Shown: piece after piece, positions 22,715-35,191 of the stretch
Numbering within the stretch: position 1 is the first letter of the stretch
Layout of the letters: every line of letters starts with the position of its first letter
Origin: Fragilariopsis cylindrus CCMP1102
Taxonomy: Eukaryota; Bacillariophyta; Bacillariophyceae; Bacillariales; Bacillariaceae
Direction: 5' to 3'
Assembly: GCA_900095095.1 (NCBI GenBank)
Contig: FMBT01000297.1
Location: 372,001 to 436,000, forward strand
Length of the DNA: 64,000 nt
Program-made: the position numbers and the translations under genes
Notes under the pieces: model-generated
Databases searched by the model: none
What the model saw: the letters and a program-made list of their open reading frames with translations, nothing else
What the model was told of the DNA's origin: nothing

Positions 22715-24380
22715 ATGCATTTTACCACCATGCTTCAGCTTCCGATCTTAGCCACGGCTATATGGTCCGTTACCGCCGCCATCATGTCTGCTTCCACAGC
22801 ATTAGCAGATACCACAGCAAGAACCACTTCTCCTCTCTTGCGTGGACATCATCACTTTAGTCCACGGAATCTCATCCCTCACCCAAATAGTGGCCATCAT
22901 TCTTCTTATTATGGCTGCCTTGGTTATTCCGACTCTGAATTGTCAGAGGCATGGAGCTTTTCGAGTCAGGCACCAGGCTGTTCCTGGGTTCATATTGATT
23001 ATAGTGGTAACGATAGTAGTGGAAGTCAAGGCGGAGGATCGAGCGGCGGGTCCAGTTCCGGCGGTTCCAGTGGTTCCAGCTCAAGTGGATCCAGCAGTGG
23101 AGGTTCAAGCTCAAGTGGATCCAGCAGTGGATCCAACAGTGCTTCCGATGGAGGCAACGATGATGGTAGTGATAGTAGCGGTAGGAGTGGAAACGCAGAT
23201 GACGACGAAAACAACAATTACAACGGAGGCGATGATTCCTACTCGGGAGGTGGACAAGGTAATGGCAATGACGATGAGGTTGTCGTCACTAACGAAGACG
23301 TGTACAGTGGCGATTCGGAATATGATCCAATCGACGACTTCGATATTGAAGTGGTAAGAACTATGGTGGGTTCTGAGTTTAATTGGTTGCACACTTTGAA
23401 TGGTTATACTGTATTTTCTAATATGTTTCTTCCTTTCTTTCTTTCTTTATCTCTTCTTAGTGTGACACATACGACAATTTGTGGCTTTGGGACCTGTCTC
23501 TTTCCTGTGATATGACGGAAGGGGACCTTTCCTTGGGTGGATGCAATTGCACATTTGCTGAGGAATTAAGAGATAATGGTTTACTATCATGCGACGATAC
23601 GTCATTCTGTCCAGAAGACTGTTCAATCTGTACCACATGTATGTCACTCTTAGGTTGCGACGTTACTCCTGAAAGACCACTTGTATCACGATTGTTGTCT
23701 ACAACTATTATGTTGTACGTAATCGCTGCCGCAGTTTCTCTTCTTATCTTCGCACTGGCTGCGTACTACTCTCGTCGCAAATGGCAAGACGAACGAGATC
23801 TAAACGAAACTTTGATTGAAAAACAAAAACATGCTGTAATATTATTGGTAACGACTATGATCATAAGGGACCATCGTTTATGTACATCGACGGTGATTTG
23901 ATGTGGAAACCTCTTCCGTCAGATCAGCAGTATGCAGCAAGCATGGTCCAACCTATCGGTACCATGAGTACAGCTTCTACAGGAAATGAATATTTAGAAG
24001 AAAGAGTACAACCCGGTAGTGGTACTAGGAGTGTTGGTGTTGGTAGTGATGGTGATGATACCAATCGTGTCAGGAAGGTGGAGGAGGAGGAAGAAAAAAC
24101 GCCGGACGTTGCTGTGTCTATGTGTGAAGACACTATGACGGTTCCTACAGTGGTCGATACATTGGATGATATCGAAAATGGACTAGTATCTCCTATACGA
24201 ACAAGCGAAGAAACAGATTCCTCAGAAGAAGACGACGACGAGAATTATCATGATGTTTTAGTTTTCGAAGACAAGGCACCGAGCCCAATCAATTCGGAGG
24301 AAAATAAGAGCAGTAAAAAGAAGACGAAGATCACTACTCTATTGAATTGTAGCCGAAAGATATTATCGTGTACATTATGA
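22715..24380 (+). CDS. Secreted-type, Cys-rich single-pass membrane protein (copy 1)
   Basis: Not assignable to a named family. Order: signal peptide (MHFTTMLQLPILATAIWS), a short motif RNLIPHP, a Cys-containing segment (YYGCLGYSDS), a long Ser/Gly linker, an acidic stretch, a Cys-rich module (CDTYDNLWLWDL..CNCTFAEEL..GLLSC..CPEDCSICTTC), a membrane helix (TIMLYVIAAAVSLLIFALAA) and an acidic Ser-rich cytosolic tail. An intron at 23354-23460 (GTAAGA..CTTAG) is in phase and joins IEV to CDTYDN. A one-base break near 23832 lies in an A-run before the tail. The gene is followed in the same orientation by a clear paralogue with the same exon junction region, so the two arose by tandem duplication. 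Probable location is the plasma membrane; the ligand and role are unknown. Confidence 0.75.
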
Positions 24381-24972
24381 GCTTATGATAGATGTTGCGT
24401 CAACTAGATAGAATACTTTGTAAATGTATAAAAATATCAGTTATTTTCTACTTATATTATACCGCATGTTCCTCCCTCCTCAAGCGAGTTCTGACCAGTT
24501 ATTCTGTACAATGTATACGACGCAGTATGTACTTTGAACTTCTATTCCACTCATTTGAATATAAATACTCGTTAGAAAGAATGCATTACGAGTACCGTGC
24601 GTTGATAGCTTGAAGCTAGCTGAAGCCCTCATCATAATATCATATCACATCTATTTTCACCGTCCGTCTCGTCCGTCAACAATTTTTCAGGTTTTGTGGA
24701 GTATAACTTGTACCGTGACCCATCGCGCACGCGAGAGCTCATTCATCTCAATTAAAGCGCACCTCTTGTTAAATAACATCAAGTCACAGATTAACGGAAG
24801 CATGCAAAAAAAAAGAGAAATCAAGCAAAATTAATGTTTAGCAAACAAAAGCACATCATCAGCAGTAGCCTACTTGTAGCAGAGAAAGAATCATTTCTCG
24901 ATGAATGTTATTGTTTTCAATTGATATTAAATAAGGACTCAATACAACAACATCGAACTCAAAGAAATAACA
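24381..24972. other. Spacer between the tandem paralogues
   Basis: About 590 bp, AT-rich, no recognisable gene. Presumably the 3' end of copy 1 and promoter of copy 2. Confidence 0.4.
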
Positions 24973-26935
24973 ATGAAGTGCTCTAATCGTCTTTCAACTC
25001 TTAGCTTCTGGCTTCTTGTCTTGACAATCAATAGTATCTTGTTCGCATCTGCTATCGATAAACATCACAGCGAAGGTCAACAGCGGAGAAGAATAAGGAA
25101 TAAGAATCTTATTCCTCGTCCAGGAGGCCAGGTAACAAGTTCTGATAAGGGTCTACGACGTATCACAGTAAAAAATGGAAATGATGGGTCAAGAAAGCTA
25201 GTAAGGAATACACGAACGAGAGGATCCAATAATAATAATAGTATGAATAGTAAGAAACTTAACCAGAATAGACGCGAATTAGGCAAATCCAGCTACAGCT
25301 CCAGCTCCAACTCCAGCGGAAAGAGCAGCTCCAGTGGAAAGAGTAGCAGTAGCAGCGGAAAGAGTAGCGGAGGAAGTAGTAGTAGTGGATCTGGTGGGTC
25401 TAGTGGATCTGGTGGTGGCGGATCAGGTGGAGGATCTGGTGGCAGTGGCGGTGGCTCGGGATCAGGAGCAGGATGGAGTTCAGATGGATCTTACTGTGGT
25501 TGCCTTTGTATGTCCGGCAATGAAGTGAATTCTGGGTCATATTTAGACGGTGTTAGTTGCGATTTTACAGTCCACGAAAATAATTATGGCTCAAACAGTA
25601 ATAGATTAAGGTAAGAACAAACAAAATGCGTGCGTGCGTGTGTGTGTGTGTGTGTGTGTGCGTTGATTGGAATATCAAATGTCTCCCTATCGAATCAGTC
25701 TACGGCACTATATCTCACATTAAAGCATTACTCTATAGCAGTGGAAGTAATAGTAATAGTAACCAAAACGATGATGGATACAACTTTCAATCATATGATT
25801 GGAATAATTGGAATAATTGGAAATCTGTGGAAGGCAGTGGAGGAGGTCAATATGGTGGCTCTAACAATCAATACGAGGGCAGGAACGGTGGAAATTACTA
25901 TGATAATGGAGAGGGAGAGAACCAAGACGATTACTATGCTAATAGAGAGCAAGAGAATCAAGATAGTACGACCGTCGTCGTTAATCAGTTGGATGGTACC
26001 TACAACCCATATTCGGCATTCGATATATCACAATGCGACACGTACGAACATCTCTGGGAATATGACCTAAAATTTCATGCGCAAATGGTGATAGATTTTG
26101 TGACTGTACATATGCCGAAGAACTACTATATATGGGTCTCTTATCGTGCGGGGAGTCAGCAAGCTGTCCCGACGATTGTCCAGTTTGTTCCAGTTGCATG
26201 AGAAACATATGTGTGGGTACCCCAAGTAAAGTTATTGCCAGAGCTGCTGAAAGTAATGCAACGATGGCTGCAATGGCCTTTTTTGGTACAGTTCTATTTG
26301 GAGTGTGCGTTGCTTTTGTTCAAAGAAAGAAGAGTAAAGGTGACTTAGACGAGAATTTGATGGATACAGATAACGATACGTCCAGTTCAAGTAAAGTATG
26401 GATGGTACCGGTGAATGATGATGGTCTTCCAACAGAAAGAAGTAATACCTGTAAGCCGGTATGGCTTGTTCCAGAAATCAAATCCACCAAACATGTCGAA
26501 GACTCGATTTTTCCGGATCTTTTAGAAGGCACGATCGACAAAGAAGTGAAAGTGAAACCCAAGTCAAACCGAAAACAGGGTAAAGCTAAAGCTTCGACAA
26601 GAAGACAGGTGAATTCTAACAGAAGAGAGGAAGGAGCGGGACCAATTCCAGTAATTAATATTGTAGAAAATGCCAGTAAACAGGGTAAAGCTTCGACAAG
26701 AAAATACGTAGATTCTAACAGAATAGAGAGCGACGAAGGAAACATCAATAACCCCATACAAATACGTCCAGGACTTTTCTTGACTCCCGTATCCGACGAA
26801 GAATCTGTCACCTCGAGCATTTCAGACAGTGCAGCAAGTAGATCATTAAAATCTTCTGAAGGAAGTAGTATCAGCGAAAGGGAGAGTATGATATCAGATA
26901 ATAGGAGTATCGGGACAACGGAAGGAGAAATATAG
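24973..26935 (+). CDS. Secreted-type, Cys-rich single-pass membrane protein (copy 2)
   Basis: Paralogue of the upstream gene. Signal peptide (LSFWLLVLTINSILFASA), the shared motif KNLIPRP, a Ser/Gly linker, a Cys segment (YCGCLCMSGNEV), an Asn/Tyr/Gly-rich part, then the same Cys-rich module (CDTYEHLWEYDL..CDCTYAEELLYMGLLSC..CPDDCPVCSSC), a membrane helix (MAAMAFFGTVLFGVCVAFV) and a long basic then Ser-rich tail. The intron 25611-25738 (GTAAGA donor, CTATAG acceptor, phase 2) contains a (GT)n run. One base appears missing in the A-run near 26068. The tail holds an internal repeat (KQGKA..STRR/K..NS/DSNR) at about 26570-26720. No enzymatic domain is visible. Confidence 0.75.
25628..25661. repeat. 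(GT)n microsatellite in intron
   Basis: GCGT/GT dinucleotide run just inside the intron of the second Cys-rich membrane protein gene. Confidence 0.9.
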
Positions 26936-27957
26936 AATATTGTATACAATAAGCGAACACTTTTAGATGAATTTCCATGCAATAACATAATTATGTTATG
27001 TGTCCTTCTCTACTTTCTTCGTTTGCCTCCGATTTCCCTACTGTAGAATATCCCTTGCAAGACCCGTACATCTTTCTCATTTTGATTGTCTGAATTAGCT
27101 AGCCACCAGACGATATATTATTCAGTTGCTCAGTATCTGTTAACCCCAATTCTCCTCGTCGGAACCAGCGACGTACTTGTGTTTATCAGAGTAAATAATT
27201 TCGCAATCGGCAACACCTTCATCGCATTTGTTTTAGGCCTCGTCCACCACTCAAGACCAAGGATGTTGACCTGTGTGTGATTACGGACACTATTCAAGGA
27301 CCTCATACGAAGCATGCTGCATATGTGGCTGTATGCTTTGTGGAGATCCTTTTTCTTATATGGAAAAGAGATCCTCTCATGTTACCCTATAAAGATTACC
27401 ATAACACTGGGTCATCTTTTGGCTGTTGAAAACCAACAGGAACAGGATTATGCACCAGCCAAAATTATTCTACATTATCCAAATGGTAATAGACCTCGTT
27501 GGGCTGATCCAGAAGAGATAATTCTTCAGAATACAAACAAACTCACTGATTCATCATGTAGCAATTTCTATTCAGCACTTTAATATAAGAAGGCGGGCGT
27601 ATATGACCTAGGCGAGAAACAGGTGATAAGCTATTGCTTATGACCAAGTAATGCGATACGATTTCGACTTCTGGCGTATATGCAATGCACTATTTTAAAG
27701 CTGGAAGGGAAATATGGAAGAGTGGTACCCATACAATGCGAAGTATTGACATCAGCTGGCAAGAAAATACGGTAGACTGGTAGTAATACGGTATGTGATG
27801 TTTTAGTGTATTCCTATTGTAAGACACTTTTCATTGTATTTTTTAAATGTAATCTTACTATATTTATCACGACTTCCAATGGACAGTATATTCTATCTTG
27901 GTTCAAACAGGAGTCAGTTGACTACACTATATTCTAGTAGGAATAGCATAGCACAAA
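26936..27957. other. Intergenic region with a possible coding relic
   Basis: About 1 kb between convergent genes. A segment at about 27236-27430 reads openly on the plus strand, with RPPLKTKDVDLCVITDTIQG and later KRDPLMLPYKDYHNTGSSF, after a TTTTAG acceptor-like site. I cannot assign it to a family. It may be an unrecognised exon, a decayed gene or chance. Two TACGGTA motifs lie at 27768 and 27787. Confidence 0.3.
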
Positions 27958-29163
27958 TCATAATCGTGATTTCTTTGTTGATGATGATTTTGATACAATT
28001 TCAACTTCAGCGTGTCCACAATCCACTAATTTCTTTCCTGTAACATGATTGGTTATTACAAATAGGAAGCTTTTGGTGTTATGCACTGATTTTTTTGTCT
28101 CGTCGTTCCATACCTTCACACAAAGACAGTCTCCGACAAAAGCAGGAGACTTGAATTTTCCCTCTAACCTCCGAAATATAACCTCATAGTCGTCGTCGTC
28201 ATCATCATCATCATCGATATCAAAGGAAGACTTATAATTGCCATCTATAAGTTTGATGATAGCACGAAATGCTAAAGCTAGTGTGAATAAACCGTGCAGT
28301 AACGGAGCTTTTGTATCGCTTCCGAGCATGTCTGAAGCTGAAGTATCGACATGAATATGGTTTGAATCACCAGAAGTCATGCGATACAGGAGTGCTTGTG
28401 ATTGAGAGGTTTGATATGTCCAATGAAAGATGGGTTTCTTGGTACAACTAACAGATGGAGTTTTCGACTTGTGGGATGTAAGTCGTTTAATTCCTGCATC
28501 AAAAGCAATGACATTATTGGAGTCGACGCCTAAAACCAAAGCAGTCGATTGCATTGTACACAATAGTTGATTGTTGTTGTTGTTCTTACTATTATAATCT
28601 CTACTATAGCCGATAGTTGATACTTTAGATTGAGATGTTACAAAGGTTCCAATCGATTTTGGTTGTACCGAAATCGTTTCTAAATTTATATTTGTCTTGA
28701 TTTGATCTGCTTGGCGTTGCATCATAGTATCTTTACGTGTTTGCTTGTGCTTGTGCGAAAGTGGAACTGCTAATGGCTGATGCCAAACAATTGATTGCCA
28801 CGTATGAATTACGTGAAAATTCGAGATATCTATTGTGTTACCACCGTTACCACTACCACTTTCTCGAAGGAATCTACGCGGAATGACCTCTTCAGATGCC
28901 ATTAGCGGTGGAGGAAATGGTGGAATACATTGAGTAGTAGTAGTAGTAGTAGCAGTAGTATTCGTCGTCGTTCCAATATTATTTCCTTTGCCTGCTGCCC
29001 AAAAAGTCAACGCAAAAGCGAATGTCGATACCACTGTGAATTTTTCATGTTCTTCATACAAAAACTTTAATTCATTAGAGTCATCTTTACTGGATCCCAT
29101 CCCAAGAGACAACGCGTATAGAATAAGGTCCTTCTTGGTATAGCATATTTCAAAATCCTCCAT
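27958..29163 (-). CDS. Peroxisomal MaoC-type 2-enoyl-CoA hydratase
   Basis: Hotdog-fold hydratase 2 homologue, related to the hydratase part of peroxisomal multifunctional enzyme type 2, hydrating trans-2-enoyl-CoA to (R)-3-hydroxyacyl-CoA in beta-oxidation. The N-terminus has the family's YTKKDLILYALSLGMG. The catalytic hydratase 2 motif is YRMTSGDSNHIHVD with LLHGLFTLALAF following. The protein ends in Ser-Arg-Leu, a peroxisomal targeting signal type 1. It is 401 residues in one intact exon, with a real ATG at 29163. Asp and Thr tracts (about 28190-28215 and 28940-28970) are insertions relative to the family. It diverges from GAPDH across 638 bp. Confidence 0.88.
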   Translation of the reverse strand: MEDFEICYTKKDLILYALSLGMGSSKDDSNELKFLYEEHEKFTVVSTFAFALTFWAAGKGNNIGTTTNTTATTTTTTQCIPPFPPPLMASEEVIPRRFLRESGSGNGGNTIDISNFHVIHTWQSIVWHQPLAVPLSHKHKQTRKDTMMQRQADQIKTNINLETISVQPKSIGTFVTSQSKVSTIGYSRDYNSKNNNNNQLLCTMQSTALVLGVDSNNVIAFDAGIKRLTSHKSKTPSVSCTKKPIFHWTYQTSQSQALLYRMTSGDSNHIHVDTSASDMLGSDTKAPLLHGLFTLALAFRAIIKLIDGNYKSSFDIDDDDDDDDDYEVIFRRLEGKFKSPAFVGDCLCVKVWNDETKKSVHNTKSFLFVITNHVTGKKLVDCGHAEVEIVSKSSSTKKSRL

Positions 29164-29801
29164 CTCGATTGTTTTGTTTCTTTATTTCTTGCTGCTGATA
29201 TGGGAGCTAGCGGAAGGAAGCTTCGGATATTGATGTTGTCAACTGTCGAGTTCAACAAACAGCCTAACAAGCTACAGCGGGATGAAAGAAGAAGTAAATT
29301 TGCAGCATAAGGTTTTGTAATTTACATTGAACATTGTGCATTAAATTTGATTGTTCCACTTATTTCCTCTGTCGAATGAAGATCAATCAATCTGAAAATA
29401 TAAATTGAGTAAAATATTCTTAGATTTTCCTGTCCCCCAGTACGCTCGTCGTGCGTCCATCCTTCGTGCAATTTCATATTTAGTGTTCAAGCAACACAGA
29501 TGGTTTCAGCCAATGAGAATTTGTGGATCTTGTCTTCCTGAAGATCTTTAGTAGCAAAAACAATACTTCTACGCGCAATCGTCAAAATCAATCAAGAATC
29601 CAAGTGTACGTCAGTGATGAGATGCGTTGCACCACATACTGTACCTACCGTACATCTTTTTAGTGTCTCAACGACTATTATTTTCCTATCGCGTGTTTTT
29701 CTCACGATAAATCGACAACAAAGCAAGCAAAACAATTTATTCTTTCTCATCCCATAATTCTTTTTTTCGACAACAATTCAAAACAGAAAATAAATATCAA
29801 A
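29164..29801. other. Divergent promoter region (hydratase / GAPDH)
   Basis: Contains the 5' regions of both genes, with one TACCGTA at 29646. Nothing else recognised. Confidence 0.4.
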
Positions 29802-31209
<1,408 letters not shown>

Positions 31210-31680
31210 AAACTTTTTTATTTTTTCGATTTGAAAACTTTGTGTTTAATTAAATATATTATAATGACCTAGTAATATAAAATAATGAATACATTTTGGG
31301 ATTTCATTCATTCGTTCTATCTATAACATTTAAACATAGTGACGAGTGTGTTATTATAGGCCGCGAAATTCAAGCTACGGTGTATATCTTACGTCATGAA
31401 TTCAATGTTGCTGCAGCTAGCTTGGTGGTGTTACAAGCAAGCAACGTTATTATTTGCTTACCGGTACTTACTTAGTATAATAACATCTAATAATATATGA
31501 AATGCATACCGTAACTATCGTTAAGTTAGTGGGCTGGTGAGCTAATGGAATAAAAAGTGCGCACCTTTTCTGCGTGACAAGGATCCATCGTAAAAATCTA
31601 AATCAGATATCTTTTTTAATTTTTGATCATCAGCCTCACATCATCACGTATGTACAGTACAATCATTACACGATCACACG
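31210..31680. other. Intergenic region
   Basis: 3' region of GAPDH and promoter of the phosphatase gene, with one TACCGTA at 31507. No gene seen. Confidence 0.4.
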
Positions 31681-33111
31681 ATGCTCAGCACGCATCAATC
31701 AAGACATCGACGACACTGGTATTCCCCTACCTATATTAGAAGTTTTCTTAAGATCATGGCGTTGGCGTGTTTTCTCGGTAATCCCGGTCGAATGATGAGT
31801 GCTTTGCGAATGCATAGTGCATCATCGTGCGTGGTAAGAAGAGCGTCGTCGACTACCACGACCTCTCTTTCTTCCTCAAAAGAAACAGAAACCGCCAACT
31901 TTGTCACTGATTCCATGTCCAAAGCAGCAACATCTGAAGCGGACCGCCTTTTTCGATACTATAATAACAACAACAATAAGCAACAAAAAAGTTCTGTAAT
32001 AACGAAACCACCCACAGTATGGAGATCTCGTACCGAGGTTGCAAACTATATTCGTGAAAATATTGATACAGTCCTTTTTGATTGTGATGGTGTTTTGTAT
32101 CGAACTAAATCACTTTGTCCTGGTGCATCTGAATGTATACGTGGTCTAATAAATAATAACAAAACAGTACTTTTTGTTACTAATAATGCTGGTGTGAATC
32201 GACGTGAATTACGTGAAAAATTATCAACTTTATTACAAATTGATTCATTAACGATCGATCAAATGATATCGAGTTCGTATTCAAGTGCCCAATACCTAAA
32301 ACAACAACTTATCGATGTTGACGACGTCGACAACGATAATGGCAATATCAGCAGTGGTTCACAAAAGAAGAAAATTTCATCATCATCAGACGCCGTTGAC
32401 AATAAACGTCGTCCTCGTGTCCATGTGATTGGTAGTAGCGGCCTATGCGAAGAACTTGTTGCGGTTGGATTTGACGTCACTACTGGTGACGATAATAACG
32501 AAACTACCGGTAGTATGAGCCGAGAAGAATTAGCTGATTATGATTTCAATAAACTCCATCCGATCGATGCATTGGTAGTTGGTCACGATACTGATATGAA
32601 TTTTCGGAAGCTCTGTATTGCTGATAATCTATTGTTACGCAATCCGAATGCATTATTTGTTGCAACCAATAAGGATTCTTTCGATGTAGTAGACGGTCAA
32701 AATGATCGACGGCATATCGCTGGGAATGGTTGTACGGTCGTTGCATTAGAATATTCTTCAAAACGATCATCGATTAATGCTGGAAAACCATCTAAAGAAT
32801 TGTTCGAATTGATTCGACGAAAATTTGATGATAACCATGATAATAATGACGATGACAATCATGATGATAATATAGAACAGAACGAAAGAATGGTAAAGAA
32901 GAAGAAGAAGTATTTCGATGATCCATCCCGTTGTTTATTCGTAGGTGATCGACTTGATACTGATATAAAATTTGGTAAAGATAACGGAATGAAATCTATG
33001 CTGGTAATGACAGGAGTAACAACAGCAGAAACAATGGAAGACCTTGGGAATGGAACCGAGGAAGAACCCCTTCCCGATTTTATTGTTCCATATGTTGGAA
33101 TGATGGTATAA
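31681..33111 (+). CDS. HAD-superfamily phosphatase, phosphoglycolate phosphatase-like
   Basis: HAD subfamily IIA enzyme related to phosphoglycolate phosphatase and 4-nitrophenyl phosphatase. Motif I is LFDCDGVLYR, with the nucleophilic Asp followed by Cys-Asp. Motif II is FVTNNAG, the cap has RVHVIGSSGLCEEL and ALVVGHD, motif III Lys is in AGKPSKELFE and motif IV is FVGDRLDTDIKFG. It is one intact exon with Asp/Asn insertions. Two in-frame starts exist, 31681 and 31756; the second gives an Arg/Ser-rich leader (VVRRASSTTT) that looks mitochondrial. 2-Phosphoglycolate is a sensible substrate in a photosynthetic cell, but other small phosphates are possible. Confidence 0.85.
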   Translation: MLSTHQSRHRRHWYSPTYIRSFLKIMALACFLGNPGRMMSALRMHSASSCVVRRASSTTTTSLSSSKETETANFVTDSMSKAATSEADRLFRYYNNNNNKQQKSSVITKPPTVWRSRTEVANYIRENIDTVLFDCDGVLYRTKSLCPGASECIRGLINNNKTVLFVTNNAGVNRRELREKLSTLLQIDSLTIDQMISSSYSSAQYLKQQLIDVDDVDNDNGNISSGSQKKKISSSSDAVDNKRRPRVHVIGSSGLCEELVAVGFDVTTGDDNNETTGSMSREELADYDFNKLHPIDALVVGHDTDMNFRKLCIADNLLLRNPNALFVATNKDSFDVVDGQNDRRHIAGNGCTVVALEYSSKRSSINAGKPSKELFELIRRKFDDNHDNNDDDNHDDNIEQNERMVKKKKKYFDDPSRCLFVGDRLDTDIKFGKDNGMKSMLVMTGVTTAETMEDLGNGTEEEPLPDFIVPYVGMMV

Positions 33112-33354
33112 AAACATAATGTAGAGAGATATAGAGAGAGAAAAGCCCCCCAAACATGCCGTTGTTGTTGTTCTTCTTGTTGCTGTTGATTAGAAGATGG
33201 AATAAATAGCGGTGTATGACAACAATATTGAATAGTAATGATAATTTCGAGATAAATTAGTTGTTCCTAGCTACCAAAAAGAATAAAATACGATAACATC
33301 ATAGTTTGAGTAACTTCTCTATATTATTCGTTCCGGTTTGTGGTCCCAGCTGTA

Positions 33355-33393
<39 letters not shown>

Positions 33394-33564
33394 CGTTGTA
33401 CATCTACTATATATATGTAAGAATTCTAAGTGTGGGTGTGTCATCAATTCGTATATTGTCACCCTATCATTTTGTGCATTGAGTGTGTTGTGTGTGGTCA
33501 AATTAAGGTGAACACTTGTAAATGAGTTGTGGTCTATTCGTTGTTGTTGCTGTTGTTCCATATC
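33112..33564. other. Convergent intergenic region
   Basis: Contains the (TTA)n microsatellite at about 33355-33393. No gene recognised. Confidence 0.5.
33355..33393. repeat. (TTA)n microsatellite
   Basis: Thirteen or so perfect trinucleotide units between two convergent genes. Confidence 0.9.
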
Positions 33565-34278
33565 CTAACACGCAGGTGTACTGGGGGATTTCTTCTTCAT
33601 GGCAGGTCTGGCGATAGCTGCTACACCATCGAAGATTACTTTGGAACTTCTCCTTACAAGTTTCTTCGTTTGGTCTCCAACACTTAAAACATCCATCGCC
33701 TTTAAGGTTGAACCGGTCGTTTTGAATGCACCATTCAAAAAGTTAAGTGGACTGGTCCAACCAGCGGCATGGAATGAATCCATCCTTTGTCGCTTAATAT
33801 GATTTGCGTCCATAGTAGCATCTCCAATATTGTCAAGACTATATCCAGCTGCCATGAGACTGAAAAATAGATTCAATTAAGCAATATACACGAAATGAAT
33901 GTTTTTGAATGTGAGAAGATAGAAAAATCGTGAAGCTGTAGTATATTGTCATCAACCTACTAGGATTACTTGCAGGAATACCTAACATACCTCTTTATTC
34001 TTTGCCTAGAGCTCATCATGAGTTGTCTGTTACTTTCCCGTCTCATTGGTTCCCGCATTTGTTCGTAAAAGTTTATGTTCATGCTATACTCTTCCTGGAA
34101 GGTCCATCCTAGTGTGACGGGAGCACCTATCATCGCATTATCATAAAAGGAACAGAGTATGAGAGAATATTATATATCTTTTAGAGATCAATTTACTTAC
34201 TGAACAAAGCAAAGGGATGAATAGCGGGCTACAATAAACTGGAATCAAACATCAGTATTGTATCACACTACAATGCAT

Positions 34279-34313
<35 letters not shown>

Positions 34314-34553
34314 GAACAACAAATTCGTCAAATCCTGGAAGCAAAATTTATTTATCTTACCAATACTAACCGCAGGATTATCCCCGAGAATTTGTGGATA
34401 TTCTCTAATATTGACCTCATCGAAGATAACCTTTTTCAGGTCAAATTCTTGCCACGGTTCTCGCTGCTTACCAGTCCTTAGAATACCTCTCATGTTCATA
34501 TTTTCTTGACGACGATCAGAAGAACTCATACTGCTTAATTCGGAGGGAATCAT
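33565..34553 (-). CDS. Small conserved stramenopile-type protein of unknown function
   Basis: Three exons (34553-34361, 34126-33991, 33859-33565) splice in frame to 207 residues with no breaks. The core reads KKVIFDEVNIREYPQILGDN, PAVSIGGAPVTLGWTF and YEQMREPMRR. I recall REYP-x-x-LGDNPAVS-x-G-x-P-x-x-LGW as a recurrent motif in uncharacterised diatom and other algal proteins, without a named domain. Exon 3 adds a basic tail ending RPAMKKKSPSTPAC. No signal peptide or membrane helix is seen. Both introns interrupt or follow the conserved block, the first exactly inside SIGGAP. Function unknown; the lack of targeting suggests cytosol or nucleus. Confidence 0.75.
34280..34312. repeat. (GA)n microsatellite in intron 1
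   Basis: Uninterrupted GA dinucleotides in the first intron of the unknown three-exon gene. Confidence 0.9.
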
Positions 34554-35191
34554 AATTTTATCAATAATGTGTACTATGTTTTTTGAAGTATCAGGAGAGA
34601 GATGATACAGTAGAAAGTGTTATTAATTCTTTGTGCCACGAATAATATAAATGTAAATGGTCGAAGGGGCAAAGTCGTGATGTTTACGGTCATGGTTCGG
34701 TAATCCATTGCACACTACTTTCACACTTTCAACTTAATGAGATTAATCGATGATGGGTAATTGTTCTTGATTGAACATCATGAATTTATCTCGATTTATG
34801 GAATGGAATGCCTCTTGTATCTTGTCACCTGAAATTTAAATATGCCCTTCAGTTTTGAAGTTATTTACTCTTAATTAATTGGTTCGCAACTTGAAACTGT
34901 TGTGCGTGCGAGTATAAGAATGGTGTTGCATTAATTATTATTATTATCGTTAGCCCGACTACCATTCCTTTTTTAGTCATGGATGTGATTTGAGAAAACG
35001 AAAATGAACGGAGACGAGTTGATGGATGGTGTTATCAGAATAAGAAAAACAAATCCTGTGGACACAGTCAGCTCTTAAGTCCAATCCTACCATCATCATT
35101 ATATCAGTACAATCAATTCTTACAGCCAATAGTATATTTAGTTCTATATACATTCCTGTTGTCTCCGAAAAGGTCTCCATTATTTATAAAA
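34554..35191. other. Divergent intergenic region
   Basis: Promoter region of the unknown gene and MAM33. AT-rich; nothing else recognised. Confidence 0.4.

Noticed and set aside
24392-24834. Small plus-strand ORFs between the tandem Cys-rich genes
   Set aside because: Under 75 codons, AT-biased and not similar to either neighbour; likely UTR and promoter sequence.
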